This document shows positions 1 to 10,001 of a stretch of DNA of 64,000 bases, one piece after another. The notes below the pieces were generated by a model, which saw only the letters and a program-made list of their open reading frames with translations, was not told the DNA's origin and made no database searches. The first letter of the stretch is position 1. Every line of letters begins with the position of its first letter. Where the stretch lies: assembly GCF_003086895.1 (NCBI RefSeq), contig NZ_CP026004.1, forward strand, positions 3,988,684 through 4,052,683, given 5' to 3'. The position numbers and the translations under genes were made by a program. The DNA comes from Stenotrophomonas sp. ESTM1D_MKCIP4_1. GTDB taxonomy: Bacteria > Pseudomonadota > Gammaproteobacteria > Xanthomonadales > Xanthomonadaceae.

Positions 1-3000
1 GGAGCAGTGCCCTGCACGCTCCAGGTCGAACCGGCCGGCAGGTTGTCGTTGCCGGCCACCGTGTTGACCAGCTGCTGCCCGGCCTGCACCGAGAAGGCAT
101 CGGCCTGCGGCGTCGGGCTGACCACCACGGTGACGCTGGCGGTATCGCAGTTGTTGGCAGCCGCGGCTTCGCACAGCTGGTATGTCAGCGTGGTGCTGCC
201 CGACACCACACCGCTGCCGACGCTGAGCGTGCCATCCGGGTTCAGCGTAAAGCCGGCCGGTGCGCCGACCAGCGACAGGCGTACATCGGCTGCCGGCGCC
301 GGGCTGGCGCCGTTGAGGCGATCATTGGCCAGCACGCTGGCTGCCGAAGTGCCGCCCGCTACCACGCCAGTGATGACGTCATCGCCAGCCACCAGGTCGC
401 CGTTGTTGATGTTGAGGGTGAAGGTGGTGGTCGCGCACAGCGCCGCGTCCGGTGCCGGCAGGCAGGCCTGGTAGGTCACCGTGATCGGCCCGGCGGTGCC
501 GGCAGGCGGCGCATAGGTGAAGCTGCCATCGGCGTTGAAGCTCAGCCCGGCCGGTGCGGTGCCCTGCAGGCTCCAGCTCGAACCCGTCGGCAGGTTGTCG
601 TTGCCGGCCACACTGCCGGCCAGCGTTGCACCGGCCTGCACCGCGAACGCATCGGGCTGCGGTGCAGGACTGACCACGATCCGCACGCTGGCGGTGTCGC
701 AGTTGGCCGGCGAGGCCACCTCGCAGATCCGGTAGGTCAGCGTGGTCAGGCCGGACTGCACGCCCGTGCCCACCGTGATCAGGCCATCGGCGCTGATCGA
801 GAAGCCGGCCGGTGCACCCACCAGGGCCAGCGTCACCGTACCGGCAGCCGGCGGCGACACGCCGTTGAGCGAATCGTTGGCCAGCACACTGGTGCCGACG
901 GTGCTGCCGGGCGCGATGTTGCTGAAGCTGTCGTCACCGGCCACCAGGGTGCCGTTGTTGATGGTGATGGTCGCCGTGGTGGAACCGCAGACCGCGGCGT
1001 TCGGCGCCGGCAGGCACACCTGGTAATCGAAGGTGACCACGCCCAGCCGGCCCGGCGGCGGCGTATAGGTGAAGGCACCGGTCGCGGTGAGCAGCAGGCC
1101 ATCGGGCGCGGTGCCCTGCACGCTGTACTGCGCACCCGGCGGCACGCTGTCGTTTCCGGCCACGCTGGCCGACAGCGTCTGCCCGACCTGCACGGCGAAG
1201 GCATCCGGCTGCGGCGAAGGACTGACCACCACGGTGACGCTGGCGGTATCGCAGTTGTTGGCCGCCGCCGCTTCGCAGATCTGGTAGGTCAGGACGACCG
1301 GACCGGACACCGCCGTGGACGGCACGCTGATGGTGCCCTGCGGGGTGATCGCATAGCCGGCCGGCGCGCCGACTAGGCTCAGCACCACCGAGGAACCAGC
1401 CGGCGGCGAGTTGCCATTGAGCGAATCATTGGCCAGCACGCTGGCGCTGGAAGTGGTGCCGGCAGCGACGCCGGACAGGGTGTCATCGGCCGCGACCAGG
1501 GCGCCGTTGTTGATGTTGAGGGTCAGCGTGGCGGTGCCGCACAGATTGGCATTGGGTGCCGGCAGGCAGACCTGGTAGGCCACCACCACCGGGCCGCTGG
1601 TACCGGCCGGCGGAGCGTAGGTGTAGCTGCCATCGGCAGAGAAGCTGAAGCCGGCCGTCGGCGTGCCCGGCAGGCTCCAGCTGGAGCCGGCCGGCATGTT
1701 GTCGTTGCTGGCCACGCTGGCGCTGAGGCTCTGCCCCACCTGCACGGCGGCAGCATCGTCCTGCGGTGCCGGGTTGACCACCACGGTGACACTGGCAGTG
1801 ACGCAGTTGCCTGGCGCCACCGCTTCGCAGATCTGGTAGGTCAGCGTGGTCGGGCCGGACATCGCGCCGCTGCCGGCGGTGATGGTGCCGTCCGGATTGA
1901 GGGTGAACGTCGCAGGTGCACCGACCAGGCTCAGCACCACGTCGCCCGGCGCAGGCGGGCTGACGCCATTGAGCGAATCATTGGCCAGCACACTGGCGGC
2001 GGAGGTACCGCCCGGGGCGATGCCGGCCAGCGTGTCGTCGCCGGCCAGCAAGGTGCCGTTGGCCACGTTCAGCGTCACCTGCGCGGTCGCGCACGTGCTG
2101 GCATTGGGCGCCGCCAGGCAGGTCTGGTAGCTGAAGGTCACCGCACCCGTGGTGCCGGTCGGCGGGGTGTAGCTGAAGCTGCCATCGGCATTGAACTGCA
2201 GCCCTGCCGGCGCAGCGCCCTGCAGCGTCCAGCTGGCGCCGGCCGGCATGTTGTCGTTGCCGGCCACGCTGGCCGACAGCACCTGGCCGGCCTGCACGTT
2301 GAAGGCGTCGTTCTGCGGTGCCGGCAGGATCACCAGCGCGATGCTGGCGGTATCGCAGTTGCCGCTCGCCGCCGCTTCGCAGGCCTGGTAGGTCAGCGTC
2401 AGCGGACCGGACACGATGCCGGCAGGCACGGTCAGCACGCCGTCGGCGTCGAGCACCACGCCGGCCGGCGCGCCGACCAGATTGACCAGCACGGTCCCTG
2501 CGGCCGGCGGCGAAACGCCGTTGAGCGAATCGTTGGCCAGCACGCTGGTCGTGGCGCTGCCACCCGGGGCAACCGTGAAGCTGTCATCCACCGCCACCAG
2601 CGTGCCGTCATTGATGTTGAGCGTCACCGTGGCGGTGCCACACAGCGCCGCATCCGGTGCAGGCAGGCAGGCCTGGTAGGTGAAGGTCACCGGGCTGGGA
2701 GTGTTGGCCGGCGCGGTGTAGGTGAAGCTGCCATCGGCACTGAAGTTCAGCCCGGCAGGTACCGCCCCTGGCAGCGAGAACAGCGAGCCAGCCGGCATGT
2801 TGTCGTTGGCGGCCACGTTGCCGTTGCTGATCGTGCCTGCGGCCAGCACCGAATACGCATCGGGCTGCGGCGACGGCGTGATGACCAGGGCCACCGTGGC
2901 GGTATCGCAGTTGCTGGGCACGGCGGTTTCGCAGATCTGGTAAGTCAGCGTGGTCGCACCGGAAAGCACGCCGGTCGGCACCGCCACCGTGCCATCGGCA

Positions 3001-6000
3001 TTGATGACGAAGCCGGCCGGTGCGCCGACCAGGCTGAGCTGCACGCTGGCCGCTGCCGGCGGCGTGACGCCATTGAGGCTGTCGTTGGCCAGCACGCTCG
3101 GCGTGGTGCCACCGCCTGCGATGCCGCTGTAACTGTCATCCGCCGCCACCAGCGTGCCGGTATTGACGTTGATGGTGGCCGTCGCCGTGCCGCACACCGC
3201 GTTGTCCGGTGCCGGCAGGCAGGCCTGGTAGGTGAAGGTGACCGCGCCGGTGGTGCCCACCGGCGGCGTGTAGCTGAAGCTGCCATCGGCATTGAACGCC
3301 AGGCCGGCGGGCGGCGTGCCCTGCACGGCCCAGCTGGAACCGGCCGGCAGATTGTCGTTGGTCGCCACGCTGGCACCGGTCAGGCTCGCACCGGCCTGCA
3401 CGGCGAATGCATCGGCCTGCGGTGCCGGGGTGACGACGAAGGCGATGGCTGCGGTGGCGCAGTTGGTCGGCGAGGCGGTCTCGCACAGCTGGTAGGTCAG
3501 CGTGGTCGCCCCTGCCGCCGCGCTGGCGGGAATCTGCACGCTGCCATCGTTGTTGATGACGAAGCCGGTCGGCGCCGCCACCAGCAGCAGCTGCACCGCT
3601 GCGGACGGCGGCGGGGTGACGCCGTTGAGCACGTCGTTGGCCAGCACGCTGGGCGTGACCGAGCCGGCCGTCAGCGGCGCGGCAAAGGTATCGTCATTGG
3701 CGACGATGGCACTGACCGCGATGGTGAGGGTGGCCGTGGCGGTGCCGCACACGGCGGCATCCGGCGCGGGCAGGCAGGCCTGGTAGCTGAAGGTGACCGG
3801 GCCGAGGGTGCCGGCCGGCGGCGTGTAGGTGAAGCTGCCGTTGGCGTTGAACACCAGGCCCTGCGGCGGCGACGGCACGCTCCAGCTGGAGCCGGCAGGC
3901 ATCGCGTCATTGCCGGCGACATTGCCGGTGTTGGCCTGCCCGGCCTGCACGCTGATCGTGTCGTTCACCGGCGTCGGCCGTACCACCAGCGCGATGCTGG
4001 CGGTGGCGCAGTTGTTGGCCGCCGCCGTTTCGCACACCTGGTAGGTGAGCGTGGTGGCGCCACTGGCGGCATCGGCCGGTACCGTCACCGTACCAGTGGG
4101 GCTGATGATGAAGCCGGCCGGTGCACCCACCAGCGACAGCGCCACGTTGGCCGGCGCCGGCGGACTGAGGCCGTTGAGGGTGTCGTTGGCCAGCACGCTG
4201 GCGGTGACGGCGCCCGGCGCGACCGCACCGAAGCTGTCGTTGTTTGCCACCAGCGCGCCGTTGTTGATGTTCAGCGTGACCGTGGCGGTGCCGCACACCG
4301 CGGCGTTCGGCGCGGGCAGGCAGGCCTGGTAGACGAAGCTGGCCGGGCTGGTGGTACCGGCCGGCGGCGCATAGGTGAAGCTGCCGTCGGCATTGAAGGT
4401 GACCCCGGCCGGCGGCGTGCCCTGCACGCTGAAGGTCGAGCCGACCGGCATGCCGTCATTGCCGGCCACGTTGGCGGTGACCGACAGGCCCGCCTGCACC
4501 GCAAAGGCGTCGTTGGCCGGTGCCGGTGCAACCACCAGGGCCACGTTGGCCGTGGCGCAGTTGGTCGTCGCTGCCGCTTCACAGACCTGGTAGGTCAGGG
4601 TGACCGCGCCGGAGGCGGTGCCGGTGGCCACGGCGATCGTGCCATCGGCGGCGATCGAGAAGCCCGAAGGCGCGCCCACCAGGCTCAGTACCACCGCATC
4701 CGCGGCCGGCGTCGCGCCGTTGAGCGTGTCGTTGCCCAGTACGCTGGGCGTAGCACCACCGCCCGCAACCGGCGCAGCAACGCTGTCGTCCACCGCGACC
4801 AGAGTGCCGCTGTTGACGTTGATCGTGGCCGTTGCCGTGGCGCAGATGCCGCTGTCAGGCGCCGCCAGGCACACCTGGTAGCTGAAAGTGACCGCACCGC
4901 TGAAGCCCGCCGCGGGGGTGTAGACGAAACCACCATCGGCAGCGAAGACCAGCCCGGCCGGTGCCGTGCCGACCACGCTGAACTGCGCGCCGCTGCCCAC
5001 GTTGTCGTTGCCCGCCACCGAGCCGGTCAGCGCCACGCCGGCCGGCGTGGACAGTGCATCGTCAATGGCCGACGGCGCGACCACCAGACGCAGGCTGGCG
5101 TTGGCGCAGTTGCCCGGTGCCGCGGCTTCGCACAGCTGGTAGGTCAACGTGCGGCCACCGGCCGGCACGCCGGCGGCAACGCTCACCGTGCCGTCCGGGT
5201 TGAGGCTGATGCCTGCCGGTGCACCGGCCAGGCTCAGCAGCACGTCCGCCGCGGCCGGCGGCGTGCTGCCGTTCAGCGCATCGTTGAGCAGCACCGACGC
5301 GGTGCTGCCACCGGTCACCGGATTGACCGGCGCGCTGCTGAAGTCATCGTCATTGGCGGCCAGGCTGCCGACCGTGATGTTGATGCTGGCCGTGGCGGTC
5401 GCGCACAGCGCGCTGTCCGGCGCCGGCAGGCAGACCTGGTAGGTGAAGCTGACCGGGCTGACCGCATTGACCGGCGGCACGTAGGTGAAGCTGCCACCGC
5501 CACCGAAGCTCAGCCCGGCAGGCGTGGTGCCGACGAGGGTGAACACCGCACCGGCCGGCACGTTGTCGTTGTCACCGACGCTGCCATTCAACGGCTGGCC
5601 CGCTGCAGTGGAATAGCTGTCGTTCTGCGCCGACGGCGTCACCACCAGGCGGATGCTGGCACTGGCGCAGTTGCTGGGGGCAGCGAGTTCGCAGACCTGG
5701 TAGTTCAGCACCGTGGCACCGGCAGCGGCGCTGGCAGGCACCTGCAGCAGGCCTGCAGCGGTCAGCGCATAGCCCGACGGCGCGCCCACCAGGGCCAGGC
5801 TGACACTGCCGGCGGGCGGCGGCTCGCTGCCATTGAGGCTGTCGTTGGCCAGCACGCTGGTGCTGCTGCTCGACCCCGGCGCCAGCGGCGTGGCGGTGAA
5901 GTCGTCGTCCATCGCCTGCAGCGTGCCCGCGTTGACATTGATGGTCGCGCCCGCGGTACTGCACAGCGCACTGTCCGGCGCCGGCAGGCAGGTCTGGTAG

Positions 6001-9000
6001 CTGAAGCTCACCGGCCCGGTGAATCCCGCTGGCGGTGTGTACTGGAAGCTGCCATCACGGCCCAGCTGCAGGCCATCCGGCGTGGTGCCCGATACGGTGA
6101 ACACCGCACCGACCGGCGCGTTGTCATTGCTGGCTACGCTGCCCGACAGCAGCTGCCCGGCCGGCGTGGAGAACACGTCGGCCACGGCAGTGGGCGAGAC
6201 TACCAGCAGGATCTGTGCGGAATCGCAGTTGCTGGGCAACGCGGTTTCGCACAGCTGGTAGGTCAGCGTCAGCGCGCCGGACGGCACGCCCGCGTCGACG
6301 TTCAGCACGCCATTGGCATCCAGGGTGAAGCCCGACGGCGCGCCCACCAGGCCCAGCAGCACGTCGGCCGATGCCGGCGGCTGGGTGCCATTGAGGCTGT
6401 CGTTGAGCAGCACCGACAGGGTGCTGCCGCCACCAGCGCCGATCGGCGTGGCGCGGAAGTCATCATCGGCGGCGGCCAAGGTGCCGGCGTTGACGTTCAC
6501 GGTGACCGTCGCGCCCGAGCACACGCTGGCATCCGGCGCAGGCAGACAGGCCTGGTAGGCGAACGTGACCACGCCCTGGGTTCCTGCCGGCGGCGTGTAG
6601 GTGAACGCACCACCGGCGGCCAGCACCAGGCCCGCAGGCGCGGTGCCGGTGACGCTGAAGGTGGCACCGGCCGGCACATTGTCGTTGCTGCCGACATTGC
6701 CGCTGACCGGCACGCCCACGGCCGTGCTGACGTTGTCGTTCACCGCCACCGGTGCCAGCAGCAGCTGCACCGCGCCGTCATCGCAGTTGCTCGGCAGCGC
6801 CGCCTCGCACAGGCGGTAGCCGAAGCTGACCGCACCCGCAGCGGCACCGCCAGGTACGGAGATGGTGCCGTTGGCATTGAGTACATAGCCGCCCGGCGCA
6901 CCCAGCAGGCTCAGGATCACCTCGGCCGGGGCCGGCGGGATCGCGCCGTTGATGGTGTCATTGGCCAGCACGCTGATGGTGGTGCCACCAGTGGCGGGAT
7001 TCAGCAGGCTGCTGCGGAAGTCATCATCGTTGGCGACCAGCGTGCCGGCGTTGACATTGAGGGTCACCGTGGCGGTGCTGCAGGCGCTGGTGTACGGCGC
7101 TGCCAGGCACGCCTGGTAGCTGAAGGTCGTGGTGCCGGTGTACTGCGCCGGTGGCGTGTAGGTGAAGCTGCCATCGCCGTTGAACACCAGCCCCGGCGGT
7201 GGGGTGCCGGTGACCACATAGGTCGTACCGGCCGCGACACGATCATTCACCCCGACATTGCCACCGACCGGGCGCCCGACCTGGGTGCTGAAGCTGTCGG
7301 CCACCGCCTGCGGCGCGATCACCACCGCGATGGTGGCCGTGGCGCAGTTGCTGGTTCCGGCCTGGCACAGCTGGTAGGTCAGGCTCAGCGGGCCCGCCGG
7401 CGATCCTGCAGGCACCTGCAGTTCGCCCGTCGGCGCCAGGGTGAAGCCGGCCGGCGGCGCATTGATCAGCGACAGGCTGGCCTGTGCGGGGTCGATCGCC
7501 ACGCCATTGAGGGTGTCGTTGGCCAGCACGCTGGCCGTGCTGCCGCCGGTGCCCGGCACGGGCGCCGCAGTGAAGTCATCATTGCCGGCCACGACCGCAG
7601 CCACGGCGACGTTCAAGGTCACCGTCGCGGCATCGCAGATGCCGCCATTGGGCGCCGGCAGGCAGACCTGGTAGCGGAAGCTGTCCGCACCGGCATACGT
7701 GCCCTGCGCGGTATAGCTGAAGCTGCCATCGGCATTGACGCTGACGGTGCCGTGCGCAGCACCGGCCAGCAGGCTGAACTGCGAACCCGCAGGCACGTTG
7801 TCATTGCCGGCCACGGTATTGGCCAGCGCCACGCCCGCCGTCGCGGCGAAGCTGTCATCTACCGCATCGGGGGCGATGACCAGCTGCACGTTGGCAGTGG
7901 CGCAGTTGCTGCCGCCCGGCAATTCGCAGATCTGGTAGGTGAACGCATAGGCGCCCGCTGCAGCGCCCGCTGCGATCTGCAGCTGCCCGGCGGCGTTGGT
8001 GGTGATGCTGGCCGGTGCACCGGTCAGTGCCAGGCTGACACCGGCGGGCGCCACGGCGGTGCCATTGAGCGTGTCATTGCCGAGCAGGCTGATCGCAGTG
8101 GTGGTACCCGGCTGCAGCGGCGTGGCGAACAGATCGTCGGCGGCGGCCAGCTGGTTGTCGGCCACGGTCACGCTCACTGTGGCGGTGTCGCAGACGCTGG
8201 CGTTGGGTGCCGGCAGGCACAGCTGGTAGGTGAAGGTATCGGGCCCGGTGTTGGCATTGGCCGGGGTGTAGGTGAAGGTGCCATCGGCACTGACCACGGC
8301 GGTGCCGCGGGTGCCCTGGGTGCCCAGGCTGAAGACCGCGCCACTGGGGAAGTTGTCATTGCCGGCCAGGGTGCCGGTCACGGGTCGGCCGCCGCCCGGG
8401 GTGCTCACTGCATCGTTCACGGCATCCGGGCTGACCAGCAGGTTGGCGGTTGCCGTGGCGCAGTTGCTCGGCGCGGCGTTGTCGCAGAACCGGTAGGTGA
8501 GCGACAGCGCACCGGCCGCAGCGCTGGCCGGCACGACGAGGGTGCCGTCGGGGTTGATCGAGAAACCGGCGGGGGCGCCGACCAGGCTGAGCGTCACGCT
8601 GGCTGGCGGCACCGGGTTGCCATCGTAGGTATCGTTGCCCAGCACGCTGGGCGTGGTGCCCCCCGCGCCCGGCGGCAACGGCGCGGTGAAGGTGTCATCG
8701 GTGGCGACCAGCACGTTGGCGTCAACCAGCACCGACGCCGTGGCGGTGGCGCAGACACTGCCATTGGGTGCCGGCAGGCACACCTGGTAGGGAATCGAGG
8801 CCGGCTGCGTGATGCCGCCGGTCGGCGCGTAGGTGAGCGTACCGGTGCTGCTGATGGTGGCACCCGCGACCGGCGTACCGGACGCACTGAACGTCGCGCC
8901 GGCCGGTGCGTTGTCGTTGGCGGCCAGGTTGCCGCTGATCGTGGCGGCACCGGCCAGCGCGTTGAAGCTGTCGTTCAGCGCGGTGGGCGCGATGATCAGG

Positions 9001-9240
9001 CTCGCGGTCGCGGTGGCGCAGTTGGTCGGTGAAGCGTTCTCGCAGATCTGGTAACCGATCGATGTTGCGCCCGCCGCGGCGCCGGCCGGTACCGCGATCA
9101 CGCCCGCGCTGTTGATGGTGAAGCCCGCAGGTGCGTTCTGCAGCGAAATGATCAGGTTGCTGCCGACCACGGGCGAACCATTCAACGTGTCATTGCCCAG
9201 CACGGTCGGCGTGCTGCCGCCGCTGGTGGAGGAAATGGGC
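1..9240 (-). repeat. Coding tandem repeats, about 17 units of 549-560 bp
   Basis: The codons for YQ-x-C-E recur (plus-strand positions) near 171, 722, 1275, 1827, 2379, 2931, 3481, 4031, 4580, 5130, 5690, 6247, 6807, 7365, 7925, 8484 and 9042: 17 copies at near-constant spacing. The codons for YQ-x-C-LPAP alternate with them near 460, 1015, 1565, 2115, 2665, 3220, 3770, 4320, 4867, 5430, 5990, 6545, 7105, 7660, 8215 and 8785. The period grows slightly from about 550 bp at the left to about 560 bp near the N-terminus. Copies are diverged rather than identical, so the array is not freshly amplified. Confidence 0.9.
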
Positions 9241-9893
9241 GTGGCGAAGCTGTCGTTCACGGCGACCAGTGCATTGGCCTGCACGGGTACCGCCGGCGTG
9301 GTGGCCGTGTTGTCGCCCGGGGTCGGGTCGGTGGTACCCGACGGCAGCACCAGCGACACGGTGTTGGCCGGCACCGTGGCCGGTGTTGCGGCCGGGGCGG
9401 TGCCGTTCACCAGCAGCACCACGCTGTCGCCCACGCCAACGCTGACCAGCACGTTCACCGCGTTGCCGCTGCCGCTGGGCTGCGCACAGGACGAGGCCGC
9501 CGTGGTCGGCTGGCAGGTCCAGGTCACATTGGTCAGCAGCGAGGACACCGTATCGACCACGCCGACGCCGCTGGCTGCCGACGGCCCCGCATTGTTGACC
9601 TGGATGCGGTACTGCACCGGGCCACCGGCCGCCACCGGGCTGGCGCTGACCAGCGTCTTGCTTACGCTCAGCTGCGCCTGCAGGGCCAGCGCATTGGTGT
9701 CGGTCGCGCTGTTGTTGCCCGGTGTGGGATCGGCCACGTCGGTCGGCGCGGTCACCGTGGCGGTGTTGTTCAGCGGGTTCGGATAGCTCTGTGCCAGCAG
9801 CGGCGGTGGCAGCAGCAATGCCAGCATGGCCACGGCATGCGCGATGCCGGCCGAAGCCCTGCCTGCCCTGCCCTGCCTGTCCGTTGCTGCCAT
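1..9893 (-). CDS. Giant secreted repeat protein: DUF11-type domain then tandem Ig-like repeats (C-terminus outside window)
   Basis: At least 3297 codons stay in one frame from the start to the left edge; the register was sampled at several points and held. The chosen ATG (9893) gives an N-terminus with a hydrophobic core and AQS cleavage-like end, a Sec signal peptide. An in-frame ATG at 9941 with a GGGGAAGGAC-type ribosome site is an alternative start. After the signal comes one DUF11-like domain (about residues 60-190, motif VNNAGPSA), then about 17 units of about 184 residues. Each unit has a first half with LANDSLNG, GAPAGF and YQ(I/L)CE motifs, and a second half with GNDN, FTYAPPAG and YQACLPAP motifs, resembling the Big_9/tandem-95 class. 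It is probably a surface adhesin or fibre. The C-terminal anchor or export signal is not visible, so the secretion route is unknown. Confidence 0.85.
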   Translation of the reverse strand, partial: MAATDRQGRAGRASAGIAHAVAMLALLLPPPLLAQSYPNPLNNTATVTAPTDVADPTPGNNSATDTNALALQAQLSVSKTLVSASPVAAGGPVQYRIQVNNAGPSAASGVGVVDTVSSLLTNVTWTCQPTTAASSCAQPSGSGNAVNVLVSVGVGDSVVLLVNGTAPAATPATVPANTVSLVLPSGTTDPTPGDNTATTPAVPVQANALVAVNDSFATPISSTSGGSTPTVLGNDTLNGSPVVGSNLIISLQNAPAGFTINSAGVIAVPAGAAAGATSIGYQICENASPTNCATATASLIIAPTALNDSFNALAGAATISGNLAANDNAPAGATFSASGTPVAGATISSTGTLTYAPTGGITQPASIPYQVCLPAPNGSVCATATASVLVDANVLVATDDTFTAPLPPGAGGTTPSVLGNDTYDGNPVPPASVTLSLVGAPAGFSINPDGTLVVPASAAAGALSLTYRFCDNAAPSNCATATANLLVSPDAVNDAVSTPGGGRPVTGTLAGNDNFPSGAVFSLGTQGTRGTAVVSADGTFTYTPANANTGPDTFTYQLCLPAPNASVCDTATVSVTVADNQLAAADDLFATPLQPGTTTAISLLGNDTLNGTAVAPAGVSLALTGAPASITTNAAGQLQIAAGAAAGAYAFTYQICELPGGSNCATANVQLVIAPDAVDDSFAATAGVALANTVAGNDNVPAGSQFSLLAGAAHGTVSVNADGSFSYTAQGTYAGADSFRYQVCLPAPNGGICDAATVTLNVAVAAVVAGNDDFTAAPVPGTGGSTASVLANDTLNGVAIDPAQASLSLINAPPAGFTLAPTGELQVPAGSPAGPLSLTYQLCQAGTSNCATATIAVVIAPQAVADSFSTQVGRPVGGNVGVNDRVAAGTTYVVTGTPPPGLVFNGDGSFTYTPPAQYTGTTTFSYQACLAAPYTSACSTATVTLNVNAGTLVANDDDFRSSLLNPATGGTTISVLANDTINGAIPPAPAEVILSLLGAPGGYVLNANGTISVPGGAAAGAVSFGYRLCEAALPSNCDDGAVQLLLAPVAVNDNVSTAVGVPVSGNVGSNDNVPAGATFSVTGTAPAGLVLAAGGAFTYTPPAGTQGVVTFAYQACLPAPDASVCSGATVTVNVNAGTLAAADDDFRATPIGAGGGSTLSVLLNDSLNGTQPPASADVLLGLVGAPSGFTLDANGVLNVDAGVPSGALTLTYQLCETALPSNCDSAQILLVVSPTAVADVFSTPAGQLLSGSVASNDNAPVGAVFTVSGTTPDGLQLGRDGSFQYTPPAGFTGPVSFSYQTCLPAPDSALCSTAGATINVNAGTLQAMDDDFTATPLAPGSSSSTSVLANDSLNGSEPPPAGSVSLALVGAPSGYALTAAGLLQVPASAAAGATVLNYQVCELAAPSNCASASIRLVVTPSAQNDSYSTAAGQPLNGSVGDNDNVPAGAVFTLVGTTPAGLSFGGGGSFTYVPPVNAVSPVSFTYQVCLPAPDSALCATATASINITVGSLAANDDDFSSAPVNPVTGGSTASVLLNDALNGSTPPAAADVLLSLAGAPAGISLNPDGTVSVAAGVPAGGRTLTYQLCEAAAPGNCANASLRLVVAPSAIDDALSTPAGVALTGSVAGNDNVGSGAQFSVVGTAPAGLVFAADGGFVYTPAAGFSGAVTFSYQVCLAAPDSGICATATATINVNSGTLVAVDDSVAAPVAGGGATPSVLGNDTLNGATPAADAVVLSLVGAPSGFSIAADGTIAVATGTASGAVTLTYQVCEAAATTNCATANVALVVAPAPANDAFAVQAGLSVTANVAGNDGMPVGSTFSVQGTPPAGVTFNADGSFTYAPPAGTTSPASFVYQACLPAPNAAVCGTATVTLNINNGALVANNDSFGAVAPGAVTASVLANDTLNGLSPPAPANVALSLVGAPAGFIISPTGTVTVPADAASGATTLTYQVCETAAANNCATASIALVVRPTPVNDTISVQAGQANTGNVAGNDAMPAGSSWSVPSPPQGLVFNANGSFTYTPPAGTLGPVTFSYQACLPAPDAAVCGTATATLTIAVSAIVANDDTFAAPLTAGSVTPSVLANDVLNGVTPPPSAAVQLLLVAAPTGFVINNDGSVQIPASAAAGATTLTYQLCETASPTNCATAAIAFVVTPAPQADAFAVQAGASLTGASVATNDNLPAGSSWAVQGTPPAGLAFNADGSFSYTPPVGTTGAVTFTYQACLPAPDNAVCGTATATINVNTGTLVAADDSYSGIAGGGTTPSVLANDSLNGVTPPAAASVQLSLVGAPAGFVINADGTVAVPTGVLSGATTLTYQICETAVPSNCDTATVALVITPSPQPDAYSVLAAGTISNGNVAANDNMPAGSLFSLPGAVPAGLNFSADGSFTYTAPANTPSPVTFTYQACLPAPDAALCGTATVTLNINDGTLVAVDDSFTVAPGGSATTSVLANDSLNGVSPPAAGTVLVNLVGAPAGVVLDADGVLTVPAGIVSGPLTLTYQACEAAASGNCDTASIALVILPAPQNDAFNVQAGQVLSASVAGNDNMPAGASWTLQGAAPAGLQFNADGSFSYTPPTGTTGAVTFSYQTCLAAPNASTCATAQVTLNVANGTLLAGDDTLAGIAPGGTSAASVLANDSLNGVSPPAPGDVVLSLVGAPATFTLNPDGTITAGSGAMSGPTTLTYQICEAVAPGNCVTASVTVVVNPAPQDDAAAVQVGQSLSASVASNDNMPAGSSWSLPGTPTAGFSFSADGSYTYAPPAGTSGPVVVAYQVCLPAPNANLCGTATLTLNINNGALVAADDTLSGVAAGTTSSASVLANDSLNGNSPPAGSSVVLSLVGAPAGYAITPQGTISVPSTAVSGPVVLTYQICEAAAANNCDTASVTVVVSPSPQPDAFAVQVGQTLSASVAGNDSVPPGAQYSVQGTAPDGLLLTATGAFTYTPPPGRLGVVTFDYQVCLPAPNAAVCGSTTATITINNGTLVAGDDSFSNIAPGSTVGTSVLANDSLNGVSPPAAGTVTLALVGAPAGFSISADGLITVGTGVQSGLTTLTYRICEVASPANCDTASVRIVVSPAPQPDAFAVQAGATLAGSVAGNDNLPTGSSWSLQGTAPAGLSFNADGSFTYAPPAGTAGPITVTYQACLPAPDAALCATTTFTLNINNGDLVAGDDVITGVVAGGTSAASVLANDRLNGASPAPAADVRLSLVGAPAGFTLNPDGTLSVGSGVVSGSTTLTYQLCEAAAANNCDTASVTVVVSPTPQADAFSVQAGQQLVNTVAGNDNLPAGSTWSVQGTA

Positions 9894-10001
9894 GCGTCCG
9901 TCCTCGATTACGCGCCTTGGCCTGCTGCAGGCATCCGGCATCGGTAGCGCTGTCCTTCCCCCGCGCAGGGCAACCCCGCGCGCACTGCACCGCACCGCGC
10001 G

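Noticed and set aside
7752..9032. A 426-codon open frame on the plus strand across the giant repeat gene
   Set aside because: Opposite-strand reading of GC-rich repeats; Gly/Arg/His-rich without domain pattern, while the minus frame carries clear Ig-like repeats and a signal peptide.
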